The translations under genes were made by a program, and so were the position numbers. A DNA stretch of 64,000 nt from Talinum fruticosum (Eukaryota > Streptophyta > Magnoliopsida > Caryophyllales > Talinaceae). Shown here in pieces: positions 12,081 through 22,720 of this stretch. The notes under the pieces were generated by a model. It was not told the origin of the DNA. It did no database searches and saw only the letters and a program-made list of their open reading frames with translations. Each line of letters opens with the position of its first letter. Position 1 is the stretch's first letter. Location: contig JAITYX010000005.1 of NCBI GenBank assembly GCA_021018815.1, forward strand, positions 9,643,501 through 9,707,500, read 5' to 3'.

Positions 12081-13645
12081 ATGGCTCGGAACAACGGAGA
12101 GTTCGATTAAGGAAGATCTTCCAGCAGACCACCAAAGTTCAAAGGATCTAACTCGTGCACTTGGAAGAAACTCATGGAATGTTTTCTGCTAGATCATGAT
12201 GAGGACGTTTGGAACATCATACAAGGAGGCAACTACATTCCCATGAAGACGGAAGAAACAAGACTCGTACCTAAGACAAAGGCCGAGTTCACTGCCGATG
12301 AAGCAGAGAAGTTCGAGCAGAACATCAAGGCAATGAACATTCCGATGTGTGCCATCAGCTCGAGAAGAATACAACCGAGTGTCCGCTCGTGATACGGCCA
12401 AAGAAGTATGGGACACGCTGGTCAACACCTATGAAGGCACAAGCTAGGTCGGACAAGCAAAGATAAGCTAATATCTTCATAAGTATGATCTGTTCAAGAT
12501 GGAGCTAGAAGAAAACATCATCGGATGTTCATTCGCTTTACTGAGATTACCAACAATCTCAAATCTCTAGGTAAAAAGATTTCCCACGAGGAAATGTGCA
12601 GAAAGATACTCGAAGCCTACCCAAGAAAAGATAGGGTCCCAAAGTGACAATTATCGAAGAGGCTTAGAACTTGTCTCTACTAAAGCCGGACGAACTCATT
12701 GGGAAGCTTCTCACCCATAAGATCCACCTGGAAGAGGAGGATGCAGAGGTCGGCACCAAAAAGAACATTGCGCTGAAAGCCTCGTAAACCGAGAGAAGCG
12801 GATCCGAGTTCTTCCGACTCGAAAGAGGATCCCATGGCACTTATCGCTAAAGGCTTCAAGAGAATGATGAAGCACAAGAGATGGGATAAGAAGCCAAGAG
12901 AAGAGTTCTATAAGAAAGACAAGAAGGATAGAAAAGGTAAATATTCTTCCCCTTCAAAGTTATCTTTGACTAAGAACTCTGGCTGTTTTGCATGTGGCGA
13001 GCAAGGAACACATAGTCAAGGACTGTCCAAAGAGAAAAAGGGACAGAAAGAAGAAAAAAGGCTATGATGGCCACATGGAGTGACGAGGACTCATCGGAAG
13101 ATGACGAGGACTCGGATGACTCAAAGTGTCCGATGGCACTTTCGACTCGAAGTGGAAACAGAGTTAGACACGGATCAATCGGACAATGAGGAAGCAAATC
13201 CTCAAGAGGTAATTGAATACTTTCTCAAATTTTCCAAAGTTGATTTAGCTAAGTATATTTTCACTTTGGAAGAGAAGTCCAATTCGACTCATCTCATTTT
13301 AAAGAACAACTTGAGTCAATTTCTTCGAGAGCATTTCTTAAAAAATGAGTTGGAAAAGCCGAGACTTACACTCAAAGAACTCAAGACTAGTGCTCAATCC
13401 AATGAGACTGAGTCCGAGTTACTCAGAAGGGAAAATGAGCAACTAAAGCAAAAGCTCAACGAGTCTCAAGATCTTGTTTTGAAGTTTACTCAAGGCCGGA
13501 AAAACCTTGATATGCTCTTAAGATCTCAATGTGTCTCGTTTAGAAAAGAAGGTCTTTGTTTTAACAAAGAGGAGGAATCCAATTCCTACTCGAGCTTTTC
13601 AAAAGGATTCCGAAGCTGTAAAGTTCGGGAAGGCTGAGCACGGTC
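12081..13645 (+). pseudogene. Copia gag (UBN2-type) with zinc knuckle and coiled coil
   Basis: The ATG at 12081 starts a gag of the plant UBN2/DUF4219 type. A KFKGSN.CTWKK-like start is followed by MECFLLDHDEDVWNII (12174-12392) and then a lysine-rich region. The zinc knuckle CFACGEQG at 12834-13067 breaks by frameshift before its last Cys. An acidic DEDSSEDDEDSDD stretch and a long coiled coil (13200-13500) lead to the conserved VLKFTQGRKNLDMLLRSQ motif. Gag would form the particle that packages element RNA. At least three frameshifts are visible, and the CACTA element cuts the frame at 13648. Confidence 0.85.
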
Positions 13646-14214
13646 CCACACTACTACAAAAACGCTATATAGCGACGGAAACTAACGACGGAATCGAGTC
13701 CATCGCTAATTAGTGACGGAAACGACGACGGAATCGACATGTGTCGAGATAAAAGCTGGATTAGCGACGGAACTAGCGACGGAATTTAATTCCGTCGCTA
13801 TTTTAGTCATTAGCGACGGACATAACGATGGAAATGGAAAAATTAGCGACGGATTTTTGAAAAAAAAAGTTAAAATTATTTTTTTTTATAATTAGCAACG
13901 GAATCGATCAGTCGCTAATTCACGTCGCTATATCTATTTTTTAAAATTTTTTAACTTAGCGACGGAATCGAGTCAATCGCTAAATGTAATTTTCATTTTT
14001 TTAATTAGCTACGGAATTTTCCGTCGCTAATTCAAAATTTTTAAAATTTTCAAGTTGCCGCCTACTTGTAATTTGAAAAATATAAAAAATTTAAAATTTG
14101 AATTTTCCGTCTCTAATTCCATCGCTAATCCGAATTTTCAAACTTAAATTTGCCGCCTATTTCATTTTTCAAATATAAAAAATTTTCAAATTTTAAGTTG
14201 GCGAAGGACGGTTC

Positions 14215-14730
14215 CATCGCTATTTTCGATATAAAATCCGAACTTCAACGAGACTCGGCAAACATAAGGACAAATAGAATTGAGAGTGTGAGAGAGCGAG
14301 GAGAAAGGCAAACACCGCCGTTCGTCGCCCACCTCCGCCACCGCCGTACACGTCACCAACTAACCACCTTTAACCTCTTGTAGGTATGCTTTCTCGATCC
14401 TCCCTCATTGTTGGTTGTATTTATAATTTACTTTGTTTACTATAAAATTTCACATTTTAGAGGATTTGACATATCTTATTTTGATAGGCATGGTTGGAAT
14501 GAGGTAGAAGATGAAGATAATGAGAAAGAGGAAGAAGAAGAGGAAAAGGAAGATGAAGAACATAACTTGTGTTTGTATAATTTACTTTGTTTACTCTTGT
14601 TTTTATTTTCAATTAGTTTTTATGGATGTTTGAAGTTGGATTATTTATTATTTTTGTGTTTGTATATGATTTTTGTATTTGAATTAAAGTTGAATTTGAT
14701 GTTGTTATGTTACTCGGATTATTTTTGATT
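14215..14730 (+). pseudogene. Residual gene body in CACTA copy 1 (leader fused to acidic last exon)
   Basis: A TATA-like gatataaaatcc (about 14228) precedes a CT/CA-rich leader ending in cctcttgtag, then gtatgc, a possible splice donor at about 14383. A T-rich stretch ends in gatag (14487), a possible acceptor. The frame after it reads HGWNEVEDEDNEKEEEEEEKEDEEHN and then runs into AT-rich sequence like a 3' untranslated region. I infer an internal-deletion derivative that joins the first exon/donor to the last exon of an ancestral transposition-protein gene. The same structure occurs in copy 2. No function should be assumed. Confidence 0.45.
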
Positions 14731-14804
14731 TGTATTTAATTGTAGATTTTTGCATTAACCACTCAAAACTATACAAAATTGTAAATTTTTTAAAAAAATT
14801 CGCT

Positions 14805-15045
14805 AAAAATCAGCGACGAATTTGACGATTCAGTCGCTGATTAGCGACGAATTTGATTCCATCGCTAATCCACTCAGCGACGGAACGAGAAAAATCCGTC
14901 GCTGATTGGATTAGCGACGGAATCAAATTCGTCGCTAATCAGCGACAGAATCGTCAAATTCCGTCGCTGATTTTTAGTGACGCTGAAATCAGCTGACGGA
15001 ATTTTTCCGTCGCTAATTTTGAAATTCGGTCGCTAAATAACGTTT
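14805..15045. repeat. Nested palindromes in the CACTA subterminal region
   Basis: The right subterminal region is built from gcgacgga and its inverse. A left half with atcagcgacgaatttgacgatt is mirrored about 150 bp later by aatcgtcaaattccgtcgctgat, so a single strand could fold into one long interrupted hairpin. Confidence 0.8.
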
Positions 15046-15092
15046 TTCCGTCGCTATTTCCGTCGCTATATGACGATTTTCTAGTAGTGCCA

Positions 15093-16010
15093 TTCATAAA
15101 AATAAAGGGAGGACCGAGCCCGGACCAGCTTACAGGAGAAAATCATCTCCACCTGGTTTATAAGAGAAAAGCTTTTCAAAAGAAAGAGACACGGACTCAG
15201 TTCTCTAAATGGAAGACTCGAGAATCGGACCAAACCCAAAATCATTCAAATCTAGGTTCGAAAAACCTTCTTCCTTAGAAAAGGACCACGAGTAAAGAGT
15301 TTCTTGGGTTCGTTAGAGGAAGTGAGAAGGGTTAGTTTATCTCTGTTTTGTAGGCCACTCGGAAAAGATCAAAAGGGCATTGGTACCTTGACGGTGGATG
15401 CTCACGCCACATGTTAGGAGATTCGGGACTCTTTTACGAGTTAGAAGAGTATAAAGGAGGAAAAGTCACATTTGGAGATGACAACGAAAGGCAAGATAAT
15501 TGGGATAGGTAAGATTGGAAAAGGAAGCGATCCGGTCGACCCAATATACCTTATCAAAGGGTTAAAGTACAACTCGCTTAGCATCTCGGGTAAGAGATCG
15601 GGTAACACTTACATTATTCCTCTTTCTAACCCGAATTAGAATTTATCTTGTTTAAAAGCATCACTTCTTGATGACTCATGGACATGGCATCGTAGATTAG
15701 GTCATGTTAGCATGCATACTATTAAGAAATTGGCATCTCATGGTTTAGTCGGAGGATTGCCTAATTGTGCTTTTAAGAAAGATAAAATTTGTGAAGCATG
15801 CACAAAAGGGAACCAAGTCGGATCTTCTTTCAAATCTCCGAAGACAGTTTCCACATCTAAGGTGCTTGAAATGCTACATATGGACTTATGTGGTGAAATC
15901 CTGTTAAGAGTCTTGGAGTTAAATCATATGTACTGGTTATTGTTGATGATTACTCATGATTTACCGGGTGTGTTTTCTTAAGCACAAAAGGAAATCCCAA
16001 CTCCAAGCAT
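15093..16010 (+). pseudogene. Copia pol remnant: protease, GAG-pre-integrase, start of integrase
   Basis: After the CACTA element the Copia frame resumes. WYLDGGCSRHM near 15385-15415 is the WxLDSGCS protease motif with the active-site serine position changed to Gly. WHRRLGHVSMHTIKKLASHGLVGG at about 15690-15760 is the GAG-pre-integrase signature, followed by ICEACTKGNQ, whose Cys pair belongs to the integrase zinc site. HMDLCG near 15880 is the start of the integrase core with the first catalytic Asp. Similarity ends near 16010 at FLKHK, so the other catalytic residues and the whole RT are absent. Confidence 0.85.
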
Positions 16011-16076
16011 CTTAAAGCTCTTTTTGATATTCTACGAGGCTACGAAGTAGACCTCTTTCCCGCTATCATTGAGCAA

Positions 16077-17107
16077 ATGGCAGCTATGCCGGCTCAAACT
16101 CAGAACAAGAAGAACACCCCTCTTCCCTTCGGTGCTCTTCTCACTCTTATTTTCAAACAGTTCAAAGTTCCTCTTCCCTCGGATCCGAACGCCGTTTCGA
16201 GGCTGCCATTGTAGTCGGCAAAAGGAACTTCTCGGGTATGGATACCAAGAAACCAAACCTTGTGTCCGGATCCACAGCTCGGAGCCGAGGCCACCCTCCC
16301 GCCTCGGACTCGGATCGAAACGCCTCTGTCTCTTGCTACTCCACCTGGTAGCGCCTCCACCTCGAGTGCTTCCAAAACTCTTTCTTCCATTTTGTCCATC
16401 GCTTTTATGGACAAAATTTCTTCTGTGTCCTTGGAACTCAAGGACCTTCTCCGGTCATTCAAGACTGTCTTCCAGTCTATGAACATCAACCGAGAAAACC
16501 GCCTATTCTCAAATAAGAGAGCAGCGGGACGTGCTCCTTGCGATGAAGGCTCCAGTAAAGGAGCAAAGGGAGCTTCTCGAGCTCCTTCAGGAGAGAAGAT
16601 CCAAGGCGGCTCAGGATCCGGGTAACTCGGACACTTTTGAGGAATCCTCGAGCCCAGCCAAGTCCTCCTCGGACGGAAGAGAAGAAGAAGAAGAAGGAGA
16701 AGAAGCGAGAGGAGTCTGCGGCTGAGGCAGCTCCTTTTAATCAAAGAGAGCCGGAAGGACAAGGAGAGCACGAAGGATAAGGAGCAAGAATCGAGGGTCC
16801 GGGTGCTCCTGAGCTCAACCGAAGTGATCGGCTCGGACAGCAGTCTCGGTGGGTCGAAGAACCTGCCGACAAAGGACGAGTCAACGAGCGAGTCGGCCGA
16901 GTACACCCCTCCGAGTCATTGCGTTCCAAGAGGACGAGCCTCCGGACGACCTTGTTGCAGGTCGACCACTCGAAGCGAGCGGATACCACAGATTCTCGTA
17001 CTTCCTCCGCCGTGCTCAAGCACATCGTCAAGATCTTATCGGCGCCGGCACACCACTCATCCTTCCTCCTCAACCCCGACCGATCCATCTCCTCCTTAGT
17101 TTCTTAG
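16077..17107 (+). pseudogene. Downstream ORF resembling the plant 'putative transposon protein' domain
   Basis: This sequence begins where integrase similarity stops. The ATG at 16077 gives a start like NTPLPFGALLTLIFKQFKVPLP, similar to the LPFGxLxTxIFxxFxV pattern of an uncharacterised domain found in many plant retroelement ORFs (I believe the Pfam Transposase_32 family). A stop falls after about 44 codons. The rest is Ser/Arg/Glu-rich with an acidic EEEEEGEE stretch. Base composition is more GC-rich than the neighbouring gag/pol, which supports a separate origin. A 268-codon ORF on the other strand is its antisense. Confidence 0.45.
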
Positions 17108-17456
17108 TGTTTTATTTACTGACATTTCATGTTTTTCTCTTTTGTCCGGACATCAAATATGTACTTCTCGTTGTATTCCTCCTTTTTCTTTTTTTTTTTT
17201 TTTTGCTAAAAGGCAAGGGGAGAATAGATAAGAAAAATTTGTTGTCTTGTTTAGGGGAGTCTCTCTCACCCTCTGTAAATATTTTTCTTTGACGTTAATG
17301 AAGTAAATGCATTTCATTAATAATTGTCTGTCTATCCGGATTTATTTCTTTTCTTACTCGATAGCTATGAAATCTTAAGTTATTTTTTGAGCAAGTTTGC
17401 AAATCATATTTATATCACTAACAAAGTTTTTGTCTAAGTATGGAATGCCTTTCATC

Positions 17457-17468
17457 TAAAAGGGGAGA
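17457..17468 (+). promoter_or_regulatory. Polypurine tract of the Copia element
   Basis: The purine run aaaaggggaga lies one base before the TG of the right LTR, the standard place for priming the plus strand. Confidence 0.85.
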
Positions 17469-17469
17469 T

Positions 17470-19018
17470 TGAAGACTTAGACTTTATACTTACACTTTTC
17501 CGAGTTCCATCGAGGAATTAGGTATAAGGCTTCATCTCTTATACGATCTATTTTGAGTGTTATAGAAATTGTTATATATGTTTATGCATGACTCGATCGA
17601 CTCAAAAAGCATACCTGTACTCACCACTTCACACTCGGTTCGAGTCACTCAACACTTAGAAATATCGCATGTTCAAACACGTTATTTCACGCACATAAAC
17701 TACGGTCCGACTTCGTGTTTTAGGAATTATATTGTTAATTCACTATTCTAAGTCGAGCATACCTTGTTTGAACTATGTTTAGTCTAGATCAAGGTTGTTC
17801 ATTCTGATCTTTTATTTTGACTTGTTTATCTTCTAGATCGACTAAGATGGAATTTGAGTATCATGGATATTAGACTCAAAAAATTTCATTCATTTTCCGA
17901 CCCGTATAATTAGTCACTTAATTATCTTAATTATGTTATTATCTGTGTCTAATCTTGGACCAAAGTATTTTATACTTTGAGAACCAAATTGATTTACTTT
18001 TGTAGGTTATTCAAACGAGGTTATCCTAATTTTGAATTGCAAAAGTAACCAGCTTCAAAATGTCAAATCACCAGCAGACAAGGCTTTTTCCACCTCTAAC
18101 CTAGCCCCGGACACATCGTGTTAGGGTTGTCTGTTTCCAAAACTGAAAATCTGCAACACTAAGCTCAACGGTGGTTTCCACCTTATTTTTAAGACACCAC
18201 CGGTGGTTTTGGAACTTCCAAAGGAGTCAAGAGTCGTTGCCCAACGTTCATATCTCAATGGATATTTTCCGAGTGACTCGAAAATCCATTACAACGGTCA
18301 CAAGGGACTTCTAGTCGGAAGATGGACACAACGGCTAAGCTGCTTGGTCATCTATAAATAAAAGCCAACTTCCAAGACTTGAAGATTTGCTGAACCAACT
18401 GTTAATACACATACTTGAGCAAAATTCATTGTATTCATTCTCAATCTTCTACTTACAACTCCAATTCCGTATTTATTATCTCTCCGAGTTGTAAGGTCTT
18501 GTACTCAGTTTCAAACACTCTCTTTCTTACTCTCTAAGTAAGGTCCCTTGACTGAGATGTAAGGGCTAACTCATCTCGGTTGTCCCTAACTCGTAAGGGT
18601 GATCTCGGTTAGGAAGTACTAGATCGGATAAGGTAATTTCTAAGTCTAGGAAAAACTTGTAAGGAGTTGTCTAAGGGAGCAACTCGGGTTGAGTCGATCT
18701 ATCGAATTTTATGGACTCAAAATAGTGGATTTGACTTCGTGCTTGGATTAGCACGGTCCGTGGTTTTTACCCCGGGAGGGTTTCCACGTACTTTCGAGTT
18801 ATTACTTTTCCGAGTGCATTCTAGACTCGAGCAGGTTTCACGGTTCGCTTAATTTGTTTCTTCACTCTTCACTCGAATTCCGAGTTAGTACTTTTCCGAG
18901 TTCATCGTTAACTCTCGCTCACCTCGGATTCATATCTATTGTAAATTTCAAGCAAATTTCATCATCACCCTATTCACCCCCTCTAGGGTGACTTTGCCTC
19001 TCCCAGAGCAAACCTTCA
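17470..19018 (+). repeat. Right LTR of the Copia element
   Basis: This LTR is 1549 bp, from TGAAGACTTAG to CCTTCA. It differs from the left LTR by one deletion of about 55 bp and by scattered changes, many of them at CAG/CTG sites. It is followed directly by aactt (19019-19023), the second copy of the target duplication. Confidence 0.95.
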
Positions 19019-19023
19019 AACTT

Positions 19024-19086
19024 CTTCACCTCGGTTTGTTTAGAGGGCTTATTCAAACCCCTAACATTCCATGATGCTATAGTCAT
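19024..19086 (-). pseudogene. Start of LINE-2 ORF2 (endonuclease N-terminus), cut off by Copia
   Basis: The ATG on the minus strand at 19086-19084 opens SWNVRGLNKPSKQ, the hallmark start of plant LINE endonucleases, where the Asn helps bind metal. The frame runs into the target duplication and continues on the other side of the Copia element at 10417 without any shift once one aactt is discounted. This shows that the Copia hit an already inserted LINE. Confidence 0.9.
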
Positions 19087-19333
19087 CCCATAGTAGGTGG
19101 TTCTCCAACCACCTAATTGTGGGTATACATCCGCACTTCTAGGTCACCAATTTGTTGCGAGAACCCGAAAAGGAGATAGATGTATTCCTCGCTTCTGTTG
19201 CGTTTTGGTTTGTGCGGTAGGAGTAGAGCCACTTCCCATTAACTAAAAACCTTCCCCATCTACTTGTGGAGATGTAGCGGCGACAAGCTCGGGGCTTTTT
19301 GTTTTGGTACCCAAACCCTTTTAATATCGTTCT

Positions 19334-20357
19334 TTACCCTACAAACATCAACTTGATGGTCAAACATCTTGCGAGTGTGAACATTGTACTTGGTTTCCAA
19401 TCATACTCCACTGGTTGCCTAACCAAAATATCATGTTCATTCACGAATTCAACATATTCAGGAAATTCTTTATCCAAGGGTATTTCCACCAAGATACTAG
19501 CATAGCTGAGCATGGATTTTTCCCTAGTTTGTTTATCCATCATTATAGGCGTCCCTAGAAGGCTTCCAATTTTCCCCGGACTCGGAGCACCCCAATATTT
19601 GAAGTCTAGGTCCGGGAGGTCGACCCGGATAGGCGGTTGTTTAATTGCGTTTCGTCAATTATCGAATCTTCACTCCAGGCCTTCATAACTAACGGTTTTT
19701 ATCAAAGAAGAAAATCTTCTTGCTCAAAACTCGATCTCTATTCTCAATAGTATCAAACCATACTAGAAACATGCCATGAGGAAGAGATCGGACCTACGAG
19801 TACATTATAAGGAGCCCAAATTCTATTGAGGAATCCGGACATGACCTTAAATGGCGGATTGGCTCCTATTACACAACACAAAATTGCCGATTGCCGGAAA
19901 TTGATTTCGCTTTGAATGTCTTCTTTCTCAATTCACACAAATTTGTTGCCATCAATAACATTGACATCATATTTTTGGAGTGAGAAATCGTTTGTACCTT
20001 GAACAACGATCGCGTAGGTAGTAGGGGTACCCACCGGGATGGCGACGCCTCGCGTTCTTCCTCGGTATGGTTATGATAAATCATCGCGAGTGCGGTTTGG
20101 ATCAAGGGCGGCGCTTGAACAACAAACGCATAGGTAGCGAGGTACCCACGGGAAGACGACATCTCGCGTTCTTCTTCGAGTATGATTCGATGAATCACCG
20201 CAGATGTAGTATCCGGGTTTTGGATCGAAGGCAACGACTGTAATGGGGGAATCACAATTTTCGGCTCTTTTTGAATCTCCATTTGGAGAGGTTGGGGGAA
20301 TCGATCGGTGTTGTGTTGATTTTTCTTTTTAGGTCTTCCTCTTTTCGCCATTTCCAT
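19334..20357 (-). pseudogene. LINE-2 ORF1
   Basis: ORF1 starts at 20357 with MEMAKRGRPKKKN, the basic AT-hook-like N-terminus common in plant LINE ORF1 proteins. The segment 19334-19543 reads MDKQTREKSMLSYASILVEIPLD and ends near VEYDW, matching the C-terminal part of the DUF4283-type domain (T..K.RLSYARVLVEVD...V.YEW). A zinc knuckle would be expected next towards 19280 but is not clear. A direct repeat at about 20000-20160, where the gtaggtagc...ccttgaacaac block occurs twice, inflates the linker. The product would bind LINE RNA. Stops separate the two parts. Confidence 0.75.
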
Positions 20358-20399
20358 AGAGGATAGAGCTCCTGGTTAGAGAGAGACTCGGTTTCTAGT

Positions 20400-21114
20400 G
20401 TATTTTATTATTGTGTAAATTTAAATTAATATTAATCGATTTTATAATTTTGTGTAAGTTATTTTAATCGGTTAATTTTATCGATTAATATGAATCTGTT
20501 TCATATTATATATGTAAATTATATAATTGTGTTTTATGTAATTATTTCGTTTTGGCATGTTATTTGTTTAATATATGTAATTTCGTATTACATACTTTAA
20601 AGTGGGCAATTAGCATGAATATTATAGATATATATGTTTAATATAGTCGTTGTGTAAATTATTTTTATATAAAGCAATATCTTTGCTTCACATGCTATAT
20701 ATATATATATATATATTTGTTTCATTAAGTCATGTTAATGATAAAATTAGTTTTTATATAACATGAGTTAAGTGATATTACCTATAATTTAGTTTTTAGA
20801 ATTAACTTGAATATGTTTCATGTGAATTAATAATATCACGTACACAATTCTCTTTATGTAAATTAGTTTTACATCTTAACCACCTTTGTGGTGTGTAAAG
20901 TTCAATGTTAATTCATTTAATGTTAAAATTCATATAAATATGTTTTCTATGGAATTAAAGTGTCAATTAATTTTTCTATAATTTCTAGTTCATTCCATAT
21001 GTGATGATTATGAGCTTAGCAAAATTTTTGATCATATGACTTGAATGATGAAGTTAGTGAAAATTTGATTGTGTTTTTAAGATGTGCCTAAATGTCCAAT
21101 TTTACTTGTAGATA
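20400..21114 (+). other. AT-rich leader of a Copia gag, no gene
   Basis: This is very AT-rich sequence with a (TA)n run near 20697-20717 and no ORF of interest. It lies between the 5' end of LINE-2 and a Copia gag start. I infer it to be the rest of the leader that begins at 5844. Confidence 0.4.
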
Positions 21115-22242
21115 TGGCAACGAAACCTTTGACTCGATATGACCTCTATTGAAAAGTTGGTCTAGTCCAACTATGACATTTGGCATCGGAGGGTTAACTT
21201 CCTTCGAATGAACGTGAAATGCTAGATTTTTTACTGCCAAAATGTATCCCCCTACTACTAAGGATAAAGATGACAAGGATGTTAATACTAGTACTCGCAC
21301 GATATCGGAAGGATTTGAAAGCATATCGAAGTGGTTCAAAAAGACCGCTCGACGCGGTATGCCCTATTGAACCTTACGCATGATGACCTAATCGGTGAGT
21401 TCGAGAATTGTCCCACAACTAAAGACATGTAGGATCAACTTAAGATCAAGTTTGGGCAAACTTACGCTACTAAGCTCCGCCAATTACATCTTACATGGAT
21501 GCAATACACTTTTGACCCAGGGCATAGTATAATTGAACACATGCGAACATTGAATGCAATGGTTCGCGATCTTAAGACTCGGAGGGATCGAGATCTCTAA
21601 GCGTGATCAAGTCACGAATGTGATTCGTGCTATTCCATCCGAGAGTCCTTGGCAAACCTTTAAGACGCTAATGGTGCATAGTGATCATCTCCGGATCGTG
21701 GACGATATTGTGCGTCATCTCGAACTTGAAGAGTATCGCATGAAGTCATATGCCTCTACTCCTGTTCTCGCTGCATTAGTTGCTAAGGGAAACAAGCCTA
21801 AGGGCAACAAGTTTAAACGAGGAAGTTCTCACCCTCCAAGAAACTTGGGCCTACAGGTGGAATTGTAAAGAAACAACATAAGGCTAAGGGCAACAAAGAG
21901 AAAGTTATGGCACATGTGAAGTGTTATAATTGTGGAAAGAAGGGTCACTATGCTAGGGATTGTCCCGAGCCTCAAAAGGTAACCCCTTCCATTAAAGTCT
22001 CCGAATTATTTGTTTCTTCCCACGCATTAGTTGCTAACACTCTTCCTAATTGGATTGTAGACTCGGGAGCAAGCAAGCACATAGTTCAAGATCGAGCTGA
22101 ATTTGTAGAGTTTCACCCTTATCCGGTGGGCATACAAACCGTGACATTAGGGAATGACACAATTAAAGACGTTCTCGGTGTAGGAACGTATCAGCTCAAG
22201 TTACGTGGAGGAAATAAATTACTTCTACTAGGTGCTTTCTAA
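21115..22242 (+). pseudogene. Gag-protease remnant of an older Copia element
   Basis: The ATG at 21115 begins a gag (MATKPLTRYDL) with early stops. The UBN2-like core is split between frames at 21360-21868. At 21907-22242 an open segment carries a perfect zinc knuckle CYNCGKKGHYARDC (its residues 6-19), followed about 30 residues later by the protease active site NWIVDSGASKH. Copia similarity stops at about 22242 within the protease. Neither integrase nor RT follows, so the element is 3'-truncated. It belongs to a different lineage from the 10.4-kb Copia. Confidence 0.85.
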
Positions 22243-22270
22243 GCGCCTGGGCTGCCATGTTCTTTATTTG

Positions 22271-22720
22271 TTTTTAAGGAAATAGACATAACCACGATGA
22301 CATTAGTGTGGTTTTTTTTTTTGGGTGATTTCTTGAGCGGATCATGTAAAATAAGGCGCAGTCTCGATATATTCTTCTAATTCCGTCGTTTTCTTTATTT
22401 GTTTGTTTTTCCAAAGTATTCCTTTCTTCTAGCAGTCATTGAGCGAGTGTCATTCTCTGTTTCACTGCTGGCTTATCATTTCTTTCTCTCTCTTTCTCTC
22501 CTCCTGGCGCCTATAGCAGTTTGCCAACCGTTATCCTCCGTAAAAGCCCCAAGCAATTGAATTTATTTCAGTTTCTGTACATCACCAACTTTGATAAAGA
22601 CAAGTGGGTTTTCTGGGTAAGTGTGCTCTGTGGAGTGAAACGGAGTTTTGGGAGAATTAGACGGATTTCTGATATGGGTTTCTAGAGTTCGTTCAAGATC
22701 TGTGCTCGTGGAGAGAGAAA
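22271..22720 (+). promoter_or_regulatory. Promoter and 5' untranslated region of the At3g27390-like gene
   Basis: This sequence lies directly upstream of the start codon and is shared up to 22580 with 4917-5366. A CT-rich run at 22484-22503 is typical of plant core promoters or 5' UTRs. No good TATA box is visible: the position that reads ttataaaaac in the other copy is altered here. The 140 bp nearest the ATG is unique to this copy. Confidence 0.6.

Larger units (their letters stand above)
13649..15089 (+). mobile_element. Non-autonomous CACTA (En/Spm-type) transposon, copy 1
   Basis: The element starts CACTACTACAAAAACG and ends with the inverse of CACTACTAGAAAATCG. Both ends are flanked by the 3-bp duplication cca (13646-13648, 15090-15092), as expected for CACTA elements. 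The subterminal regions are packed with both orientations of gcgacgga, the kind of repeat to which the element-encoded TNPA-like protein binds. The 1441 bp cannot hold a transposase. The interior has a leader-like stretch, an intron-like segment and an acidic ORF end. Copy 2 is at 60515-62062. Confidence 0.95.
10418..19018 (+). mobile_element. Non-autonomous Copia-type LTR retrotransposon
   Basis: The element is about 8.6 kb with two long LTRs (10418-12021, 17470-19018), TG...CA ends, a tRNA-Met-type primer site, a polypurine tract and a perfect 5-bp target duplication (aactt). Inside are gag, a degraded protease, the GAG-pre-integrase domain and the start of integrase. The rest of integrase and the whole RT/RNase H are missing, replaced by a different ORF at 16077-17107. 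A CACTA transposon sits in the interior. The LTRs remain very similar, so the insertion is fairly young, but it would need proteins supplied in trans. Confidence 0.95.
6950..20400 (-). mobile_element. L1-type LINE split by a Copia insertion (LINE-2)
   Basis: The minus-strand LINE reads from about 20400 to a (TTTA)n tract at 6950-6974, which on its own strand is an (AAAT)n 3' tail. ORF1 lies at 20357-19334. ORF2 starts at 19086, is interrupted by the Copia element at 10418-19018, resumes at 10417 and runs through RT and zf-RVT to about 7090. Short similarity between the flanks (tagtg at both ends) may be the target duplication, but it is weak. Stops in the RT show it is inactive. Confidence 0.85.

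Noticed and set aside
16100..16906. 268-codon minus-strand ORF
   Set aside because: It is antisense to the retroelement ORF at 16077-17107, is Arg/Ser/Leu-rich and has no recognisable domain. It owes its length to GC-rich composition.
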